Of a stretch of DNA of 64,000 nt, positions 29,812 to 39,956 are shown one piece after another. Within the stretch, counting starts at the first letter, position 1; each line of letters starts with the position of its first letter. Origin of the DNA: Gammaproteobacteria bacterium. GTDB lineage: Bacteria; Pseudomonadota; Gammaproteobacteria; Pseudomonadales; Pseudohongiellaceae. A model generated the notes under the pieces. It had not been told where the DNA came from. It was given only the letters and a program-made list of their open reading frames with translations, and did no database searches. The stretch covers positions 1 to 64,000 of the forward strand of contig VYCF01000041.1 in the NCBI GenBank assembly GCA_009844085.1, given 5' to 3'. Position numbers and translations under genes: made by a program.

Positions 29812-31116
29812 ATGAAATCGAATCGAAAACTCGTAACAAGCCTGCTCGCGCCGGCCTTGCTCCTGTTTCCCGGTCTCGTACTGGCGCAGGACGGGCTCAA
29901 CGGCGCCAATACTTCCTGGATCCTGACCTCGACCGCCCTGGTGCTGTTCATGACCCTGCCCGGCCTGTCGCTGTTCTATGCCGGCCTGGTGCGGACGAAA
30001 AACGTACTGTCGGTGCTGATGCAGTGCTTTTCAATCGCGGTGGTGATTTCCATCGTCTGGCTGCTCGTGGGCTACAGCATCGCTTTCGGCCCCTCGGAAT
30101 CCGCCTGGTGGGGAGGTCTCGGCAAGGCCTTCTTCAGCGGCGTGGACGCCGGCGCGATGTCGGGCGATATACCGGAAACGGTATTCGCCGCCTTCCAGAT
30201 GACTTTCGCGATCATCACCCCGGCGCTTATCGTCGGCGCCTTCGTCGAACGCATAAAGTTCAGCTCAATGCTCGCGTTCACCGTGCTCTGGGCATTGCTG
30301 GTCTACTTTCCCGTGGCCAACTGGGTCTGGGGCGGCGGCTGGCTGGGACAAATGGGGCTGATCGACTTCGCCGGCGGCACCGTGGTGCATCTCACGGCCG
30401 GCGTCGCGGCCCTGGTGCTCGCGCTGGAACTCGGCAGACGCGACGGCTTTCTGACCTCGTCGGTGGTGCCGCATAACCTGACCATGAGCTTCACCGGCGC
30501 CGCCATGCTGTGGGTCGGCTGGTTCGGCTTCAACGCCGGCAGCGCCCTGGCCGCGGACAATGCGGCCGGCATGGCGCTATATGTCACGCATACCTCGGCC
30601 GCCGCGGGCGCGCTGACCTGGATGGTGCTCGACTGGTTCAAGTTCGGCAAGGCCAGCGGCCTCGGCGCGATCACCGGCATGGTGGCCGGCCTGGCGACGA
30701 TTACGCCGGCGGCCGGTTCGGTTGGCCCAATGGGCGGCCTGTTGCTGGGACTGATCGGCGGCGTGATCTGCTATTTCGTCACGATCTATATGAAGCAGAG
30801 ACTGAAGGTCGACGACTCCCTCGACGTTTTTCCGGTGCACGGCATCGGCGGCCTGACCGGCACCCTGCTCGCCGCGGTGCTCGTATCCGGCGGTCTGGGC
30901 GTATTCAGCGGCACGGGCATGCCCGACGGCATGACCGTGGGTTCCCAGTTCATGGTGCAGCTCATAGGCGTCGTCGCCATCGGGTTCTATACCGGCGTGC
31001 TGACCTGGGTCATCGTCAAGATCGTATCAATGGTCATGGGTCTGCGCGTCAGCGCCGAAGAAGAGCAGATCGGGCTCGACATCACCGAGCACGACGAGAA
31101 AGGCTATTCAATGTAG
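29812..31116 (+). CDS. amtB: ammonium transporter
   Basis: 434 residues with a cleavable signal peptide (to about residue 24, VLAQDG) and eleven membrane helices. The two pore histidines are in VVHLTAGVAALVLAL and VFPVHGIGGLTGTLL. Other family segments are GLSLFYAGLVRTKNVLS and FVERIKFSSML. It conducts ammonium at the inner membrane and is regulated by the P-II protein encoded just upstream. It is probably induced in nitrogen limitation; I did not identify a sigma-54 or NtrC site. Confidence 0.95.
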   Translation: MKSNRKLVTSLLAPALLLFPGLVLAQDGLNGANTSWILTSTALVLFMTLPGLSLFYAGLVRTKNVLSVLMQCFSIAVVISIVWLLVGYSIAFGPSESAWWGGLGKAFFSGVDAGAMSGDIPETVFAAFQMTFAIITPALIVGAFVERIKFSSMLAFTVLWALLVYFPVANWVWGGGWLGQMGLIDFAGGTVVHLTAGVAALVLALELGRRDGFLTSSVVPHNLTMSFTGAAMLWVGWFGFNAGSALAADNAAGMALYVTHTSAAAGALTWMVLDWFKFGKASGLGAITGMVAGLATITPAAGSVGPMGGLLLGLIGGVICYFVTIYMKQRLKVDDSLDVFPVHGIGGLTGTLLAAVLVSGGLGVFSGTGMPDGMTVGSQFMVQLIGVVAIGFYTGVLTWVIVKIVSMVMGLRVSAEEEQIGLDITEHDEKGYSM

Positions 31117-31133
31117 CAGCGGAGCCTGATTTC

Positions 31134-32411
31134 ATGAACCACAATCTGAAAATCGCCGTGGCCGCGCTGTTTTGCGGCCTGGCTACTCCCGCCCTGGCTG
31201 CCGATTTGCCGATGGATTCGCCGGAAAACGTCGGCGTTTCGCCGGAGCGTCTGCAGCGGGTCACCGACACGATGCAGCGCTATATCGACGAAGACCTGCT
31301 CGCGGGCACGATCACCCTGCTCGCCCGGGACGGCAAGGTCATTCACCTGGAGTCCCAGGGGTGGCGGCACAGGGAGGCCGGCGAGGAAATGACCGAAGAC
31401 AGCATCTTCGTAATCATGTCGATGACCAAGCCAATCGTCTCCACGGCCCTCATGATGCTGTACGAGGAGGGCCGTTTCCTGCTTACCGACCCGATCACCG
31501 ACTGGGTTCCCGAGTTGGCCGACAAGAAAGTGATCGTGCGCGATGAATTCGGAACCCGCCGCGTGCCCCCGGCGCGGCCGGTCACGATTCGCGACGTACT
31601 CGCGCACACCGCCGGAGTCGATCCGAACCGGGCCGACCTGAGCGAAGCGGAGCAGCAACTGCTGGGCCGCGCCGCGACCCTGGAAGAGACGATCGTGCAG
31701 CGCGCGCCGCTGCCGCTCGACTTCCATCCCGGCGACGAATGGCGCTATGGCAGTTCAACCGACTACGTGGCCTTGCTGGTCGAGCGGGTTTCCGGGCAGC
31801 CGTTGCGCGAATTCCTGCGCGAGCGCATTTTCGAACCGCTGCAGATGAACGACACGCATTACATCGTTCCCGCCGACAAGGTGAATCGCGTGGCCGCGGT
31901 CTACAGCCCGAGCGGCCCCGAGCGAACCGTCGAACTCATGCGCGCGCCCGAATATCGTGACACCACGTATTTCGGCGGCGTGGCCGGATTGTCATCGACG
32001 ATTTCGGACTATTGGCGCTTCGGCCAGATGATCCTCAACGGCGGCGAACACGACGGCGTGCGCCTGCTGAGTCCGAAAACCGTCAGCCTGATGATCAGCA
32101 ACCACACCGGCGACAAGGACATTTACGTGCGCGGCCCCGGCTACTATTTCGGCCTCGGCTTCGGCGTGCTCGACGACGCCGGGGTCAGCCGCGACCCGCT
32201 GACTCCGGGCAGTTTCACCTGGGGCGGCGCCTGGGGCACGCTGTTCTGGGCCGACCCGGTGGAGAACATGGTCGGCATCCTGATGACCCAGATCAGTTCC
32301 TACGGCCACATCAACGTGCGCAACGACTTCGGCGTCACCGCCATGCAGTCGATCGTCGACAGCTACGCGGCGCGGCCGTATACCGTGGCGCCGTATCCGG
32401 TACTCGACTAG
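31134..32411 (+). CDS. secreted serine hydrolase, beta-lactamase class C family
   Basis: 425 residues. The signal peptide (to about residue 22, PALAAD) exports it. The penicillin-binding fold active site is readable: SMTKP (Ser-x-x-Lys) near residue 102, YGSSTDY as the Tyr motif, and a late TWGGAWGT as the KTG-like position. Such proteins include esterases (EstB type), carboxypeptidases and beta-lactamases; esterase or peptidase activity is likelier than drug resistance. GGAG lies 9 bp before ATG 31134. It follows amtB by 17 bp and could be transcribed with it, although a functional link is not obvious. Confidence 0.82.
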   Translation: MNHNLKIAVAALFCGLATPALAADLPMDSPENVGVSPERLQRVTDTMQRYIDEDLLAGTITLLARDGKVIHLESQGWRHREAGEEMTEDSIFVIMSMTKPIVSTALMMLYEEGRFLLTDPITDWVPELADKKVIVRDEFGTRRVPPARPVTIRDVLAHTAGVDPNRADLSEAEQQLLGRAATLEETIVQRAPLPLDFHPGDEWRYGSSTDYVALLVERVSGQPLREFLRERIFEPLQMNDTHYIVPADKVNRVAAVYSPSGPERTVELMRAPEYRDTTYFGGVAGLSSTISDYWRFGQMILNGGEHDGVRLLSPKTVSLMISNHTGDKDIYVRGPGYYFGLGFGVLDDAGVSRDPLTPGSFTWGGAWGTLFWADPVENMVGILMTQISSYGHINVRNDFGVTAMQSIVDSYAARPYTVAPYPVLD

Positions 32412-32488
32412 TCGCTGGTGGGTCTGGTGAGCCGCACCGGCGCCGCGCTGGATTCAGGCGGCGCCGGCGGGCGATTGATACAGGCTCG

Positions 32489-35377
32489 TCAATACGTGTA
32501 GGTGAATTCCATGCCGTAGAGGCGCGGCACCGTGGTGCCCGCGTTGTGGCGGAAGAATTCGGCTTCTCCCTGGCGCAGGACCTGAAGGTTCGCCACTTCG
32601 TCGAAGATGTTATTGACGAAGCCGGTAACGAGCCAGTTGCCGTTCGATGAAGTCCATGTGGCGCGCAGGTCCGCGCGACCGAAGGCTTCCGCCTTTTCGT
32701 CTTCGGACTGGAAGGGCGAGAAATACACATCGTCGGTCCAGCTATAGATACCATACAGATCGAATTGCGAGCCGCCGGCAAGCGGGATCATGTAACCGCC
32801 CCAGAGAGTCGCCTTTCCTTCCGGCACCTGCAGAAGCTGATTGCCCTTGATGTCCTGGGTCAGGCTTTCGAACTCCGGGTACAGGGAGCCGGGCACCCTG
32901 TGGTTGCTGCTGTCGCTGATCAACAGGGTGTCGGAATACTCGCTGGGCGTGTAGCTGAAACTGCCGCCGAGAGTCAGATTGTCGTTCACCAGCCAGGTGC
33001 CCTCGGCTTCGATGCCGAACACCCTGGCGCCGGGCGCCTCAAGCACCGAGGTGGAGGTTCCGCCGATCGTCGTTACCTCGACGCCAACCGTGTGAATATT
33101 GTCGTAGTCGTAGAGATAGAACGATCCGTTCAGTTGCATCGTGTTGTTGAGCAACCGGGTCTTGTAGCCGATCTCGTAGGCGGTCAGCTCTTCGGGATCG
33201 TATGTCGGCGTATTGCTGAAGAAAACCAGATTGTATCCGCCGGAGCGGTAGCCCGAGGTTGCGGAGAAATACACCAGGGCGTTATCGGTCACGTTCCAGT
33301 CGAGATTGACGCGCCCGGTGGTTCTTCGGTCGGTGCGCTTGAAGGGCCGATACACGCTCAGGGCGAAGGGGATGCCGCCGTTGGTTACCTTTTCGGTCGG
33401 AACGATCAGGTTGCCGTTGCCGTCGTCCACCAGGCCGCCGTTGACGCGATTGACCGCCGCGAGGCCGCCGTAGAGCGCGAGGAAGGAGGTGGCGCCGGTT
33501 TCCGAATAGCGCCACAGGTTTTCCTCCGCCGTTACCTGGTCTTCGGCGTAACGCACGCCAAGCGTCAGGGAGAAGGTCTCGTTGATGTCCCACACGCCCT
33601 GGGTATATGCAGCGAAGGCTTCACGCTGCGTCTGCGTGTGGTAAAGCAGATCCGAACCCCTGGTTCCCGGGCCGTTGGTCACGTTCAGGTTGGGATTGGT
33701 GTTGTCGTCGCCGTACCAGGCGGAGGTTTGCAGGTTGTTGCCGCCGTTGTTCCGCTGACAGGATTCCGCGGGGCTTGCCACTTCGCATGATTCCCTGGCG
33801 CTGTACAGATCGACCATGGGTCTGCCCGCGAACGCCAGGGTGGAGGCGTTGATGCCGGCGAGACCCGGAGCGCCGATGGCGGCGGCCGCCGCCGGGTGCA
33901 AGGCCGTGTTGTCTTCATAGGGGTCGATCATTCGCGCCTGACCGATGGAAGTGTAATAGTCGCCGCGCTGATCGATGGTGGCGTCGTACACGAAGTAGCC
34001 CGAAGTGATGGATACGGTATCGCTGACGTCATAGAAGGCCTGGATCTCATGGGAGCTGTAGTCGGCTTCGTGATTCACGTAAAACTGGCGGTCGTGAAAC
34101 ATGCTCCCGGTATTGTCGTCATCGGTGGTGCGCTTGTAGGTGAGTTCGTTGAGTCCATACAGATATCTCAATTCCAGGCGGTCGCTGACGGTCCAGGTTG
34201 CGCTGAGTTGCGTTCCCTGCTGTTCGAAGACTTCGCTGTTCAATCCATTGGTTGCCGCGCACAGGTCGCCCCCGTCTATTTCGCCCGGAAACACGCATGC
34301 GTTGTATCTTGCCGCGGTCGCGGGGGAAGTGAAATTGAATCCGTCGAGCGAGGCCGCCGCATTGAGATAACCGTTAAAGCCGCCGGGGTCGATTCCCGCG
34401 CGGTTGGGCTGGGCCTGACCGACAACGCCCGTGACGGGATGGGTAAACGTCAGAATCGGCTGGCTCCGGTCGTACCAGTCGTTGCTGTCGTAGTTCGCCA
34501 TATCGGTGTTGTCGGGGTCGATAAATCGATACCCGGGCACCAGCGAAGTGGTATTGCGATTCGGATTGCCCTCTTCGTTCAGCACCACCAGACCGCCGCC
34601 GTTGGAGCCGCCGAAGGACCGGTCGATTTCCATGAAATTCTGGCGCAGGTTGACCTCAACGTCGTCTCTCGGCGTCCACCTGAACTGACCGGCGACGTTT
34701 TCGGTGCCGAGACTGTCGATATCTCCGCCGGTGCCGATATCCTTCACGATGCCGTCCCGGTCGCGGAGGCTGAAATTGACGCGGGCCGAGAGCGTGTCAT
34801 CGACCAGGGGGGTGTTGAACATCCCGTACCATTCGTTGGTGCCGAAGTTCCCCAGAATCGATTTGAACGAATAATCCACCTCGTCCGCGGGCGGGTTGTA
34901 CAGCACATTGATGGCGCCGCCCACGGCGTTGCGGCCGTAAAGCGTACCTTGTGGCCCGCGCAATATTTCAATCCGCTCGACATCCCAGAACGTGGCGGCG
35001 GTGGCCGTCAGCAAATCTTCGGAATAGATGCCGTTCATGTAGGTGGCGACGCCGGGATCGCCCCCAAGTGCGCGAAAATTCCGGCCCACCCCGCGAATCG
35101 TCGAATCGTAGGGCTGAATCGTCGTCGCCGGTATGAAGTTCTGCAAATCTTCCTGATTGCGAATGCCGAAGTCTTCGAGCGTTTCGGCGGTAAACGCGGT
35201 GATGGATATCGACGTATCCTGAATCGACGCTTCCCTGCGCTCCGCGGTCACGATCACTTCTTCGATTTGCCTCGGGCCGTCGTCGTCCTGGGCGAATGCC
35301 GCGAGTGGCGCGCCGGCCGTAAAAGTGAGAATTGATGCGCCGACAAGCGCCCCGATATTGCTGGCAGGATGTTTCAT
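32489..35377 (-). CDS. TonB-dependent outer-membrane receptor
   Basis: 962 residues. The signal peptide ends about residue 29 (AFAQ). A TonB box-like EEVIVTAERR follows, then a plug domain (DTSISITAFTAETLEDFGI, RIEILRGPQGTLYGRNAVGGAINV) and a C-terminal 22-strand barrel ending in aromatic MEFTYTY. Receptors of this size and plug type are abundant in heterotrophic alpha- and gammaproteobacteria and import iron complexes or organic substrates; the ligand is unknown. GGGGG lies upstream of the ATG. The nearby metallo-hydrolase and acyl-CoA synthetase hint at an organic substrate. Confidence 0.9.
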   Translation of the reverse strand: MKHPASNIGALVGASILTFTAGAPLAAFAQDDDGPRQIEEVIVTAERREASIQDTSISITAFTAETLEDFGIRNQEDLQNFIPATTIQPYDSTIRGVGRNFRALGGDPGVATYMNGIYSEDLLTATAATFWDVERIEILRGPQGTLYGRNAVGGAINVLYNPPADEVDYSFKSILGNFGTNEWYGMFNTPLVDDTLSARVNFSLRDRDGIVKDIGTGGDIDSLGTENVAGQFRWTPRDDVEVNLRQNFMEIDRSFGGSNGGGLVVLNEEGNPNRNTTSLVPGYRFIDPDNTDMANYDSNDWYDRSQPILTFTHPVTGVVGQAQPNRAGIDPGGFNGYLNAAASLDGFNFTSPATAARYNACVFPGEIDGGDLCAATNGLNSEVFEQQGTQLSATWTVSDRLELRYLYGLNELTYKRTTDDDNTGSMFHDRQFYVNHEADYSSHEIQAFYDVSDTVSITSGYFVYDATIDQRGDYYTSIGQARMIDPYEDNTALHPAAAAAIGAPGLAGINASTLAFAGRPMVDLYSARESCEVASPAESCQRNNGGNNLQTSAWYGDDNTNPNLNVTNGPGTRGSDLLYHTQTQREAFAAYTQGVWDINETFSLTLGVRYAEDQVTAEENLWRYSETGATSFLALYGGLAAVNRVNGGLVDDGNGNLIVPTEKVTNGGIPFALSVYRPFKRTDRRTTGRVNLDWNVTDNALVYFSATSGYRSGGYNLVFFSNTPTYDPEELTAYEIGYKTRLLNNTMQLNGSFYLYDYDNIHTVGVEVTTIGGTSTSVLEAPGARVFGIEAEGTWLVNDNLTLGGSFSYTPSEYSDTLLISDSSNHRVPGSLYPEFESLTQDIKGNQLLQVPEGKATLWGGYMIPLAGGSQFDLYGIYSWTDDVYFSPFQSEDEKAEAFGRADLRATWTSSNGNWLVTGFVNNIFDEVANLQVLRQGEAEFFRHNAGTTVPRLYGMEFTYTY

Positions 35378-35451
35378 TTCCCCCTCCCCTGAATAACGCC
35401 TTCTTGATTGCTGATTGGTTCAGAACCAATTGCAAGAACCAGCATATGACA

Positions 35452-36513
35452 CTACCTGCTCTCCAGCAACTGATAAATCCGGTTGATGGCCCTGGGGTCG
35501 ACCCCCGGGCCCTGGATCTGCGGGAAGTTGCCGGCATGGGCGGTCATGTCGATGGTGGCGGCGGCTTCAGACGCCGGTACGTCGTTTTCGTACATTTCCG
35601 CCGCGGCGGTCCAGAGGTCGCCCAGATAGGCCTGGAAGTTGTCGATCGGCTCGCGGCTGCGCATCACCGGACCGTGTCCCGGCAGCCAGATGTCGAAATC
35701 GAGCGTCTTCAGCCCTTCCAGCGCGGCGGGCCATTCGTCGACGTGGCCGTCGCCCATGTAGGCGAGTCCCGGCAGCATCATGTCGCCGGTGAAGACGACG
35801 CGTTCCTGCGGCAGGAAAATGACCACGTCGCCGCCTGTATGGGCGCGGCCGAAATGATGCAGTTGAATCTCGCGGCTGCCTCCCGCGACGACCTGAAACA
35901 AGGTCATCTTGCGGTCGAGAGTGATGTTCGGCGGCGTCGGCACGACTTCCTGGATCGCGTTCATGTAGTCGCTTTGCACTCGATGCCTCTCCTCGAGTTC
36001 GGCGCGCAAGCGCGGATCGTTCTCGTTGGCGGCCTGTTCCTCGAGCTGGGCGACCAGGGTGGGCACGGGGTCGGAGAAACTGCGGAAGGTATTTTCTTCC
36101 AGCACATTGCCGATATCGCCGTTCAACTTTGCGCGGGTGAATTCGTGACCGATGATTTCGACGCCTTCGGGAAAGGCCTGGTTGCCGTGGGCATGGTCGA
36201 AATGGTAGTGGCTGTTGACGAGATAGCGCACGGGCTTGTCGGTGACGGCCGGGATCGAATCGATCAGCGCCCGGGCGGCGGCCGGGGTAACGTGGGAATC
36301 CACCACCAGCGCATCGAATTCGCCGACCAGCACCATGGCGTTGCTCATGGTATGAACGGCGCCGGTCCCCATGACGTGCCAGACGCCTTCGGCCACTTCC
36401 TCGAAGCGGTGCGTATCTGATTCGACCACGCGCTCCTGGGCGGCGATCTGCCCGGCGGCGAGACCCGCGAGCAGCAGGCACAGCCAGCGTATTCCCGTCA
36501 TTGTCGTTTTCAT
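35452..36513 (-). CDS. exported metallo-beta-lactamase-fold hydrolase
   Basis: 353 residues from ATG 36513, with a signal peptide to about residue 25 (GQIAAQ). The zinc motif is NSHYHFDHAHGN (His102, His104, Asp106, His107); further ligands are in GRAHTGGDVV and LPGHGPVM. The homologous start is MKTTMTGIRWLCLL. It belongs to the broad MBL family of periplasmic hydrolases (including quinoprotein-relay-type and B3-like enzymes), so it may act on an ester or lactone. It lies 74 bp upstream of the TonB receptor start on the minus strand. Confidence 0.82.
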   Translation of the reverse strand: MKTTMTGIRWLCLLLAGLAAGQIAAQERVVESDTHRFEEVAEGVWHVMGTGAVHTMSNAMVLVGEFDALVVDSHVTPAAARALIDSIPAVTDKPVRYLVNSHYHFDHAHGNQAFPEGVEIIGHEFTRAKLNGDIGNVLEENTFRSFSDPVPTLVAQLEEQAANENDPRLRAELEERHRVQSDYMNAIQEVVPTPPNITLDRKMTLFQVVAGGSREIQLHHFGRAHTGGDVVIFLPQERVVFTGDMMLPGLAYMGDGHVDEWPAALEGLKTLDFDIWLPGHGPVMRSREPIDNFQAYLGDLWTAAAEMYENDVPASEAAATIDMTAHAGNFPQIQGPGVDPRAINRIYQLLESR

Positions 36514-36590
36514 CGGCGTTCCCCGTTGGTAAGGACTGGATTTTCTGCGGCAAACATTAGCCCAAGCATCCAGCCGTGTAAACCAAAGGC

Positions 36591-38234
36591 CTACCGTGGA
36601 ATGAGAGGCGCGATTTTGGCTTGTTCGCGGAGCAGGTACTTTTGTACTTTGCCGGTTGAGGTTTTTTTGATCGGACCCCAGACGACTTTCTTGGGCATCT
36701 TGAAGCCGGCGAGTTCGGAGCGGCAGTAGGAGACGAATTCCTGCTCGGTCATATCTTCGCCGTCCTTCAGGCAGACGAAAGCGCAGGGCACTTCGCCCCA
36801 TTTGTCGTCCGGCGAGGCCACCACGGCGGCCTCGAGAATCTTGGGATGGCGGAACATGATGGATTCGAGTTCGAGCGAAGAGATGTTCTCACCGCCGGAG
36901 ATGATGATGTCCTTGGAGCGGTCCTTGATCTGGCAATAGCCGTCCTCGTACCAGACCGCCAGGTCGCCGGAATGAAACCAGCCGCCCCGGAACGATGCCT
37001 CGGTGGTGCGGGGGTTTTTCAGATAACCCTTCATTACCAGGTTGCCGCGCATGAAGATCTCGCCCATGGATTTGCCGTCTTTCGGGACGGGCTCGAGCGT
37101 TTCCGGGTCCGCCACCATGAGCTCGTCCTGCAAGGGCGCGCGCACGCCCTGGCGCGCGAGCATCTCGGCGCGTCCGTCCACGTCGAGATCGGCCCATTCG
37201 TCCTGGGGCTCGCATACGACGCAGGGGCCGTAGGTCTCGGTCAGTCCATAGGCGTGGACGACTTCGAATCCCATGTTCTCCATGCCGGCGATCACCGCGG
37301 CCGGCGGCGCGGCGCCGGCGGTCATGGCGCTGACCTTGTGCCCGATGCCCTCGCGCAGTTCCGCGCGGGCGTTGATCAGGGTATTGAGCACAACGGGGGC
37401 GCCGCAGAAATGGGAGACCTTGTGGCGCTTGATGGCCTCGAACATCGCCTCGTCGCGCACGTGGCGCAGGCAGACGTTCACGCCGGCCACCACAGCCAGG
37501 CTCCAGGGAAAGCACCAGCCGTTGCAATGGAACATCGGCAGCGTCCACAGATAGACCGGATGCGCCGTCATCTTCCAGCACAGCACGTTTGAAACGGCGT
37601 TCAGATAGGCGCCGCGATGATGAAAGACCACACCCTTGGGGTCGCCGGTAGTGCCCGAGGTGTAGTTGAGCGTGATCGCCTGCCATTCGTCATCGATCTG
37701 GAAACAGCGATAGTCCGGATCTCCGGTGCCGATGAACGCTTCATAGTCCTGCTCGCCGAGCAATTCGCCGCCTTCGTAATAAGGGTCGTCGATGTCGATC
37801 ACCAGAATTTCGTGTTCGACGATTTCCAGCGCCGCCTTGATCGTGGCGCTATGCTCCCGGTCTGTGAACAGCACCCTGGTCTCGGCGTGGCCAAGGATGA
37901 ATGCGATGGCTTTCGGGTCGAGCCGGGTGTTGAGCGCGTTCAGCACCGCGCCGATCATCGGCACGCCGAAATGCGCCTCGAAAGTCTCCGGCGTGTTGGC
38001 GCCCATGAAGGAAACCGTGTCGCCCTTGCCGATGCCGATGCGGGCCAGGGCCGAAGCGAGCAGGCAGCAGCGCGTATAGGTCTGCGACCAGGTGTAGGTC
38101 GTGTCGCCATGGACGATCGAAGTCCGGTCCGGGTACACGCTCGCGCAGCGTTCGATGAAACTCAGCGGCGTAAGATGCGCGAAATTGGCGGCATTCTTGT
38201 CAAGCGACTGTTCGTAGATATTCTCGCTGTTCAT
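36591..38234 (-). CDS. acyl-CoA synthetase (AMP-forming)
   Basis: 547 residues of the ANL adenylating family. The P-loop is LNYTSGTTGDPKGVVFHH, A4/A5 are CGAPVVLNTL and HAYGLTETYGP, and A7-A8 are SGDLAVWYEDGYCQIKDRSKDIIISGGENISS, with the catalytic Lys in TSTGKVQKY. It activates a carboxylic acid to its CoA thioester through an acyl-adenylate. Its resemblance to medium-chain or methylmercaptopropionate (DmdB-like) ligases is noted from memory and not proved. It precedes the MBL-fold gene by 77 bp on the same strand. Confidence 0.88.
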   Translation of the reverse strand: MNSENIYEQSLDKNAANFAHLTPLSFIERCASVYPDRTSIVHGDTTYTWSQTYTRCCLLASALARIGIGKGDTVSFMGANTPETFEAHFGVPMIGAVLNALNTRLDPKAIAFILGHAETRVLFTDREHSATIKAALEIVEHEILVIDIDDPYYEGGELLGEQDYEAFIGTGDPDYRCFQIDDEWQAITLNYTSGTTGDPKGVVFHHRGAYLNAVSNVLCWKMTAHPVYLWTLPMFHCNGWCFPWSLAVVAGVNVCLRHVRDEAMFEAIKRHKVSHFCGAPVVLNTLINARAELREGIGHKVSAMTAGAAPPAAVIAGMENMGFEVVHAYGLTETYGPCVVCEPQDEWADLDVDGRAEMLARQGVRAPLQDELMVADPETLEPVPKDGKSMGEIFMRGNLVMKGYLKNPRTTEASFRGGWFHSGDLAVWYEDGYCQIKDRSKDIIISGGENISSLELESIMFRHPKILEAAVVASPDDKWGEVPCAFVCLKDGEDMTEQEFVSYCRSELAGFKMPKKVVWGPIKKTSTGKVQKYLLREQAKIAPLIPR

Positions 38235-38274
38235 AGATACTCGTTTCCTTCAGGCGTTTGCCGGCGCAAGTGGT

Positions 38275-39873
38275 CTAAATGGAGTCCATGTCTCCCGCGG
38301 TCAACCACCATGCCCCACGGGGAAGCGCGGAATCCGGGCCTGGATTCCAGGCGTTAAAGGGTATCTCAATCCCCAAATTCTTCTCAACGCGGTCCTGCCA
38401 GGACAGGCGCTCCACCCAGGCGCTGGTGAGCCACATCGTGAGCGCTCCAGGTTCTTCGCGGGAATCGGTCCATTGCCGCACGGTCGCGACGATTTCGTTC
38501 ATGCGCGCAAGCGGCGCCACGACATCCATCAGCAGCCATTGCTCCTCGTGACGCTTGAGCACGGCAACGGCGAAAGCTTCGCTCTCGCGCGACAGCAGCA
38601 GGGGAAAATACGCGCCCGCGTACGGATGCCGGAAATAGCGGTAGTCCAGATATTCGCCATGGCGCTTGCCGATCACGCCGTCTCCGAAATCCTTCCGCAT
38701 GGCCCGCCACAACTCGTCAACAGAATTTCCATGCGATTCTGCAAGCTGGTTATCGTGCAGTCGCAGCGATTCTACTCGCAGTTCCGGGATCGACCCCGGC
38801 AATTCGCCGAACGACAGTTCGACGTAGTCGTCGACCTTGCCGTAGAGCCCGAGCCTGACCGCGGTTTTCATGACGGGCTTGTTTGGAAAGCCGAAGCCGA
38901 GAACGTGGTCGACGGTATAGCCGATTTCGCGCTCGAACAAGGTCGCCGTCATGTGAAAATACAGGCTGTTGCGCCCGTATTGCCTGCGCACCGCAGGCTT
39001 GACCATGACATCGCAGCCCTGGAAGGCGAGCCGGTCTTCGCCGAAATAGTCGATCTCCCGCGCCACGCCGCCATAATGCGCGATGACCGGTGCGCCCGGT
39101 TCGGTCCGGGCGACGATACAGGTGCCCTTTCCGTCTCCGTACTTCCAGCGCCACAAGGCCGGATCGAACTTTTCGCCGAAACTCTCTTCGAAGATCTCCG
39201 CGACTTCCTCCGGCTCGAACGAGTCGATGTCGCCGAGGTCGAGTTCGCTCCAGGGTCCTCCGGCTTTCGGATTGAATTCAAAGACAAAGCACTCGAATCG
39301 GCGATGGCCGCTTTCGAACTCCGCCGCCAGGGCATCGAGTTCTCGCGCCAGCTTGCGTTCGCTCTCATCTACGAGAGAACGCGCTTCCGCAACCGACAGC
39401 CTGGCCTTGTCGGTCCAATCGATCGTTTCCAGCAGGCGGAAGCCGAGCCGGTCGGCCAGTTGCAGCAAGGAAAACTCGGTCGGCAGACCGGATTTCAGAA
39501 TCGTCTCGACATCCCGCAGGAATTCTCCGGCCAGGAGCAGTTTCCCCCCGTCCTTCAGCATCTTGCGAGCCCGGCACAACAGATGCATTTGCTCCTTGTA
39601 GTGAATGGTTCCGCTATGCAGCACGCAGTTCCAGCTTCGATCCCGCCCGTCCGATTCACTGCCGACCGGCACTCGCTGAAAATCCGCCCGAGTATTCACC
39701 CATTGTTCCGGCAGACCCGCCAACGGATTTTCCGACTCGCCGGTTTCGAGCGGTAGATACGCGGGGCCTTCCATGGTGTTGGCCATGGCAGCGGCGGAAC
39801 CGCCGGCCGGCGTCCTGGAACGTACGATTCGTTCAAGCAGTTTCCGGGATTCCCCGGCGAGTCCGAAAGTCAT
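38275..39873 (-). CDS. methyltransferase-like / GNAT-like two-domain protein
   Basis: 532 residues from ATG 39873; a TTG at 39906 is possible. The N-terminal part (about 75-150: WNCVLHSGTIHYKEQMHLL, then MLKDGGKLLLAGEF) resembles the second half of a class I SAM-methyltransferase. The glycine-rich SAM-binding motif I that should precede it is absent. The C-terminal part (about 220-520) looks like a GNAT acyltransferase (EEVAEIFEESFG, LWRWKYGDGKGTC, GRNSLYFHMTATLFEREIGY). Such proteins occur in polysaccharide or lipid modification loci. It is divergent from regB. Function is not assigned. Confidence 0.55.
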   Translation of the reverse strand: MTFGLAGESRKLLERIVRSRTPAGGSAAAMANTMEGPAYLPLETGESENPLAGLPEQWVNTRADFQRVPVGSESDGRDRSWNCVLHSGTIHYKEQMHLLCRARKMLKDGGKLLLAGEFLRDVETILKSGLPTEFSLLQLADRLGFRLLETIDWTDKARLSVAEARSLVDESERKLARELDALAAEFESGHRRFECFVFEFNPKAGGPWSELDLGDIDSFEPEEVAEIFEESFGEKFDPALWRWKYGDGKGTCIVARTEPGAPVIAHYGGVAREIDYFGEDRLAFQGCDVMVKPAVRRQYGRNSLYFHMTATLFEREIGYTVDHVLGFGFPNKPVMKTAVRLGLYGKVDDYVELSFGELPGSIPELRVESLRLHDNQLAESHGNSVDELWRAMRKDFGDGVIGKRHGEYLDYRYFRHPYAGAYFPLLLSRESEAFAVAVLKRHEEQWLLMDVVAPLARMNEIVATVRQWTDSREEPGALTMWLTSAWVERLSWQDRVEKNLGIEIPFNAWNPGPDSALPRGAWWLTAGDMDSI

Positions 39874-39956
39874 GGGTTGCAAGCAATGCAGATCAAGGCG
39901 AGGCAATATAGCCTGCGCTCCGCGTTTTTCCTAGTTCGACAATGTAAACTAGCGCC

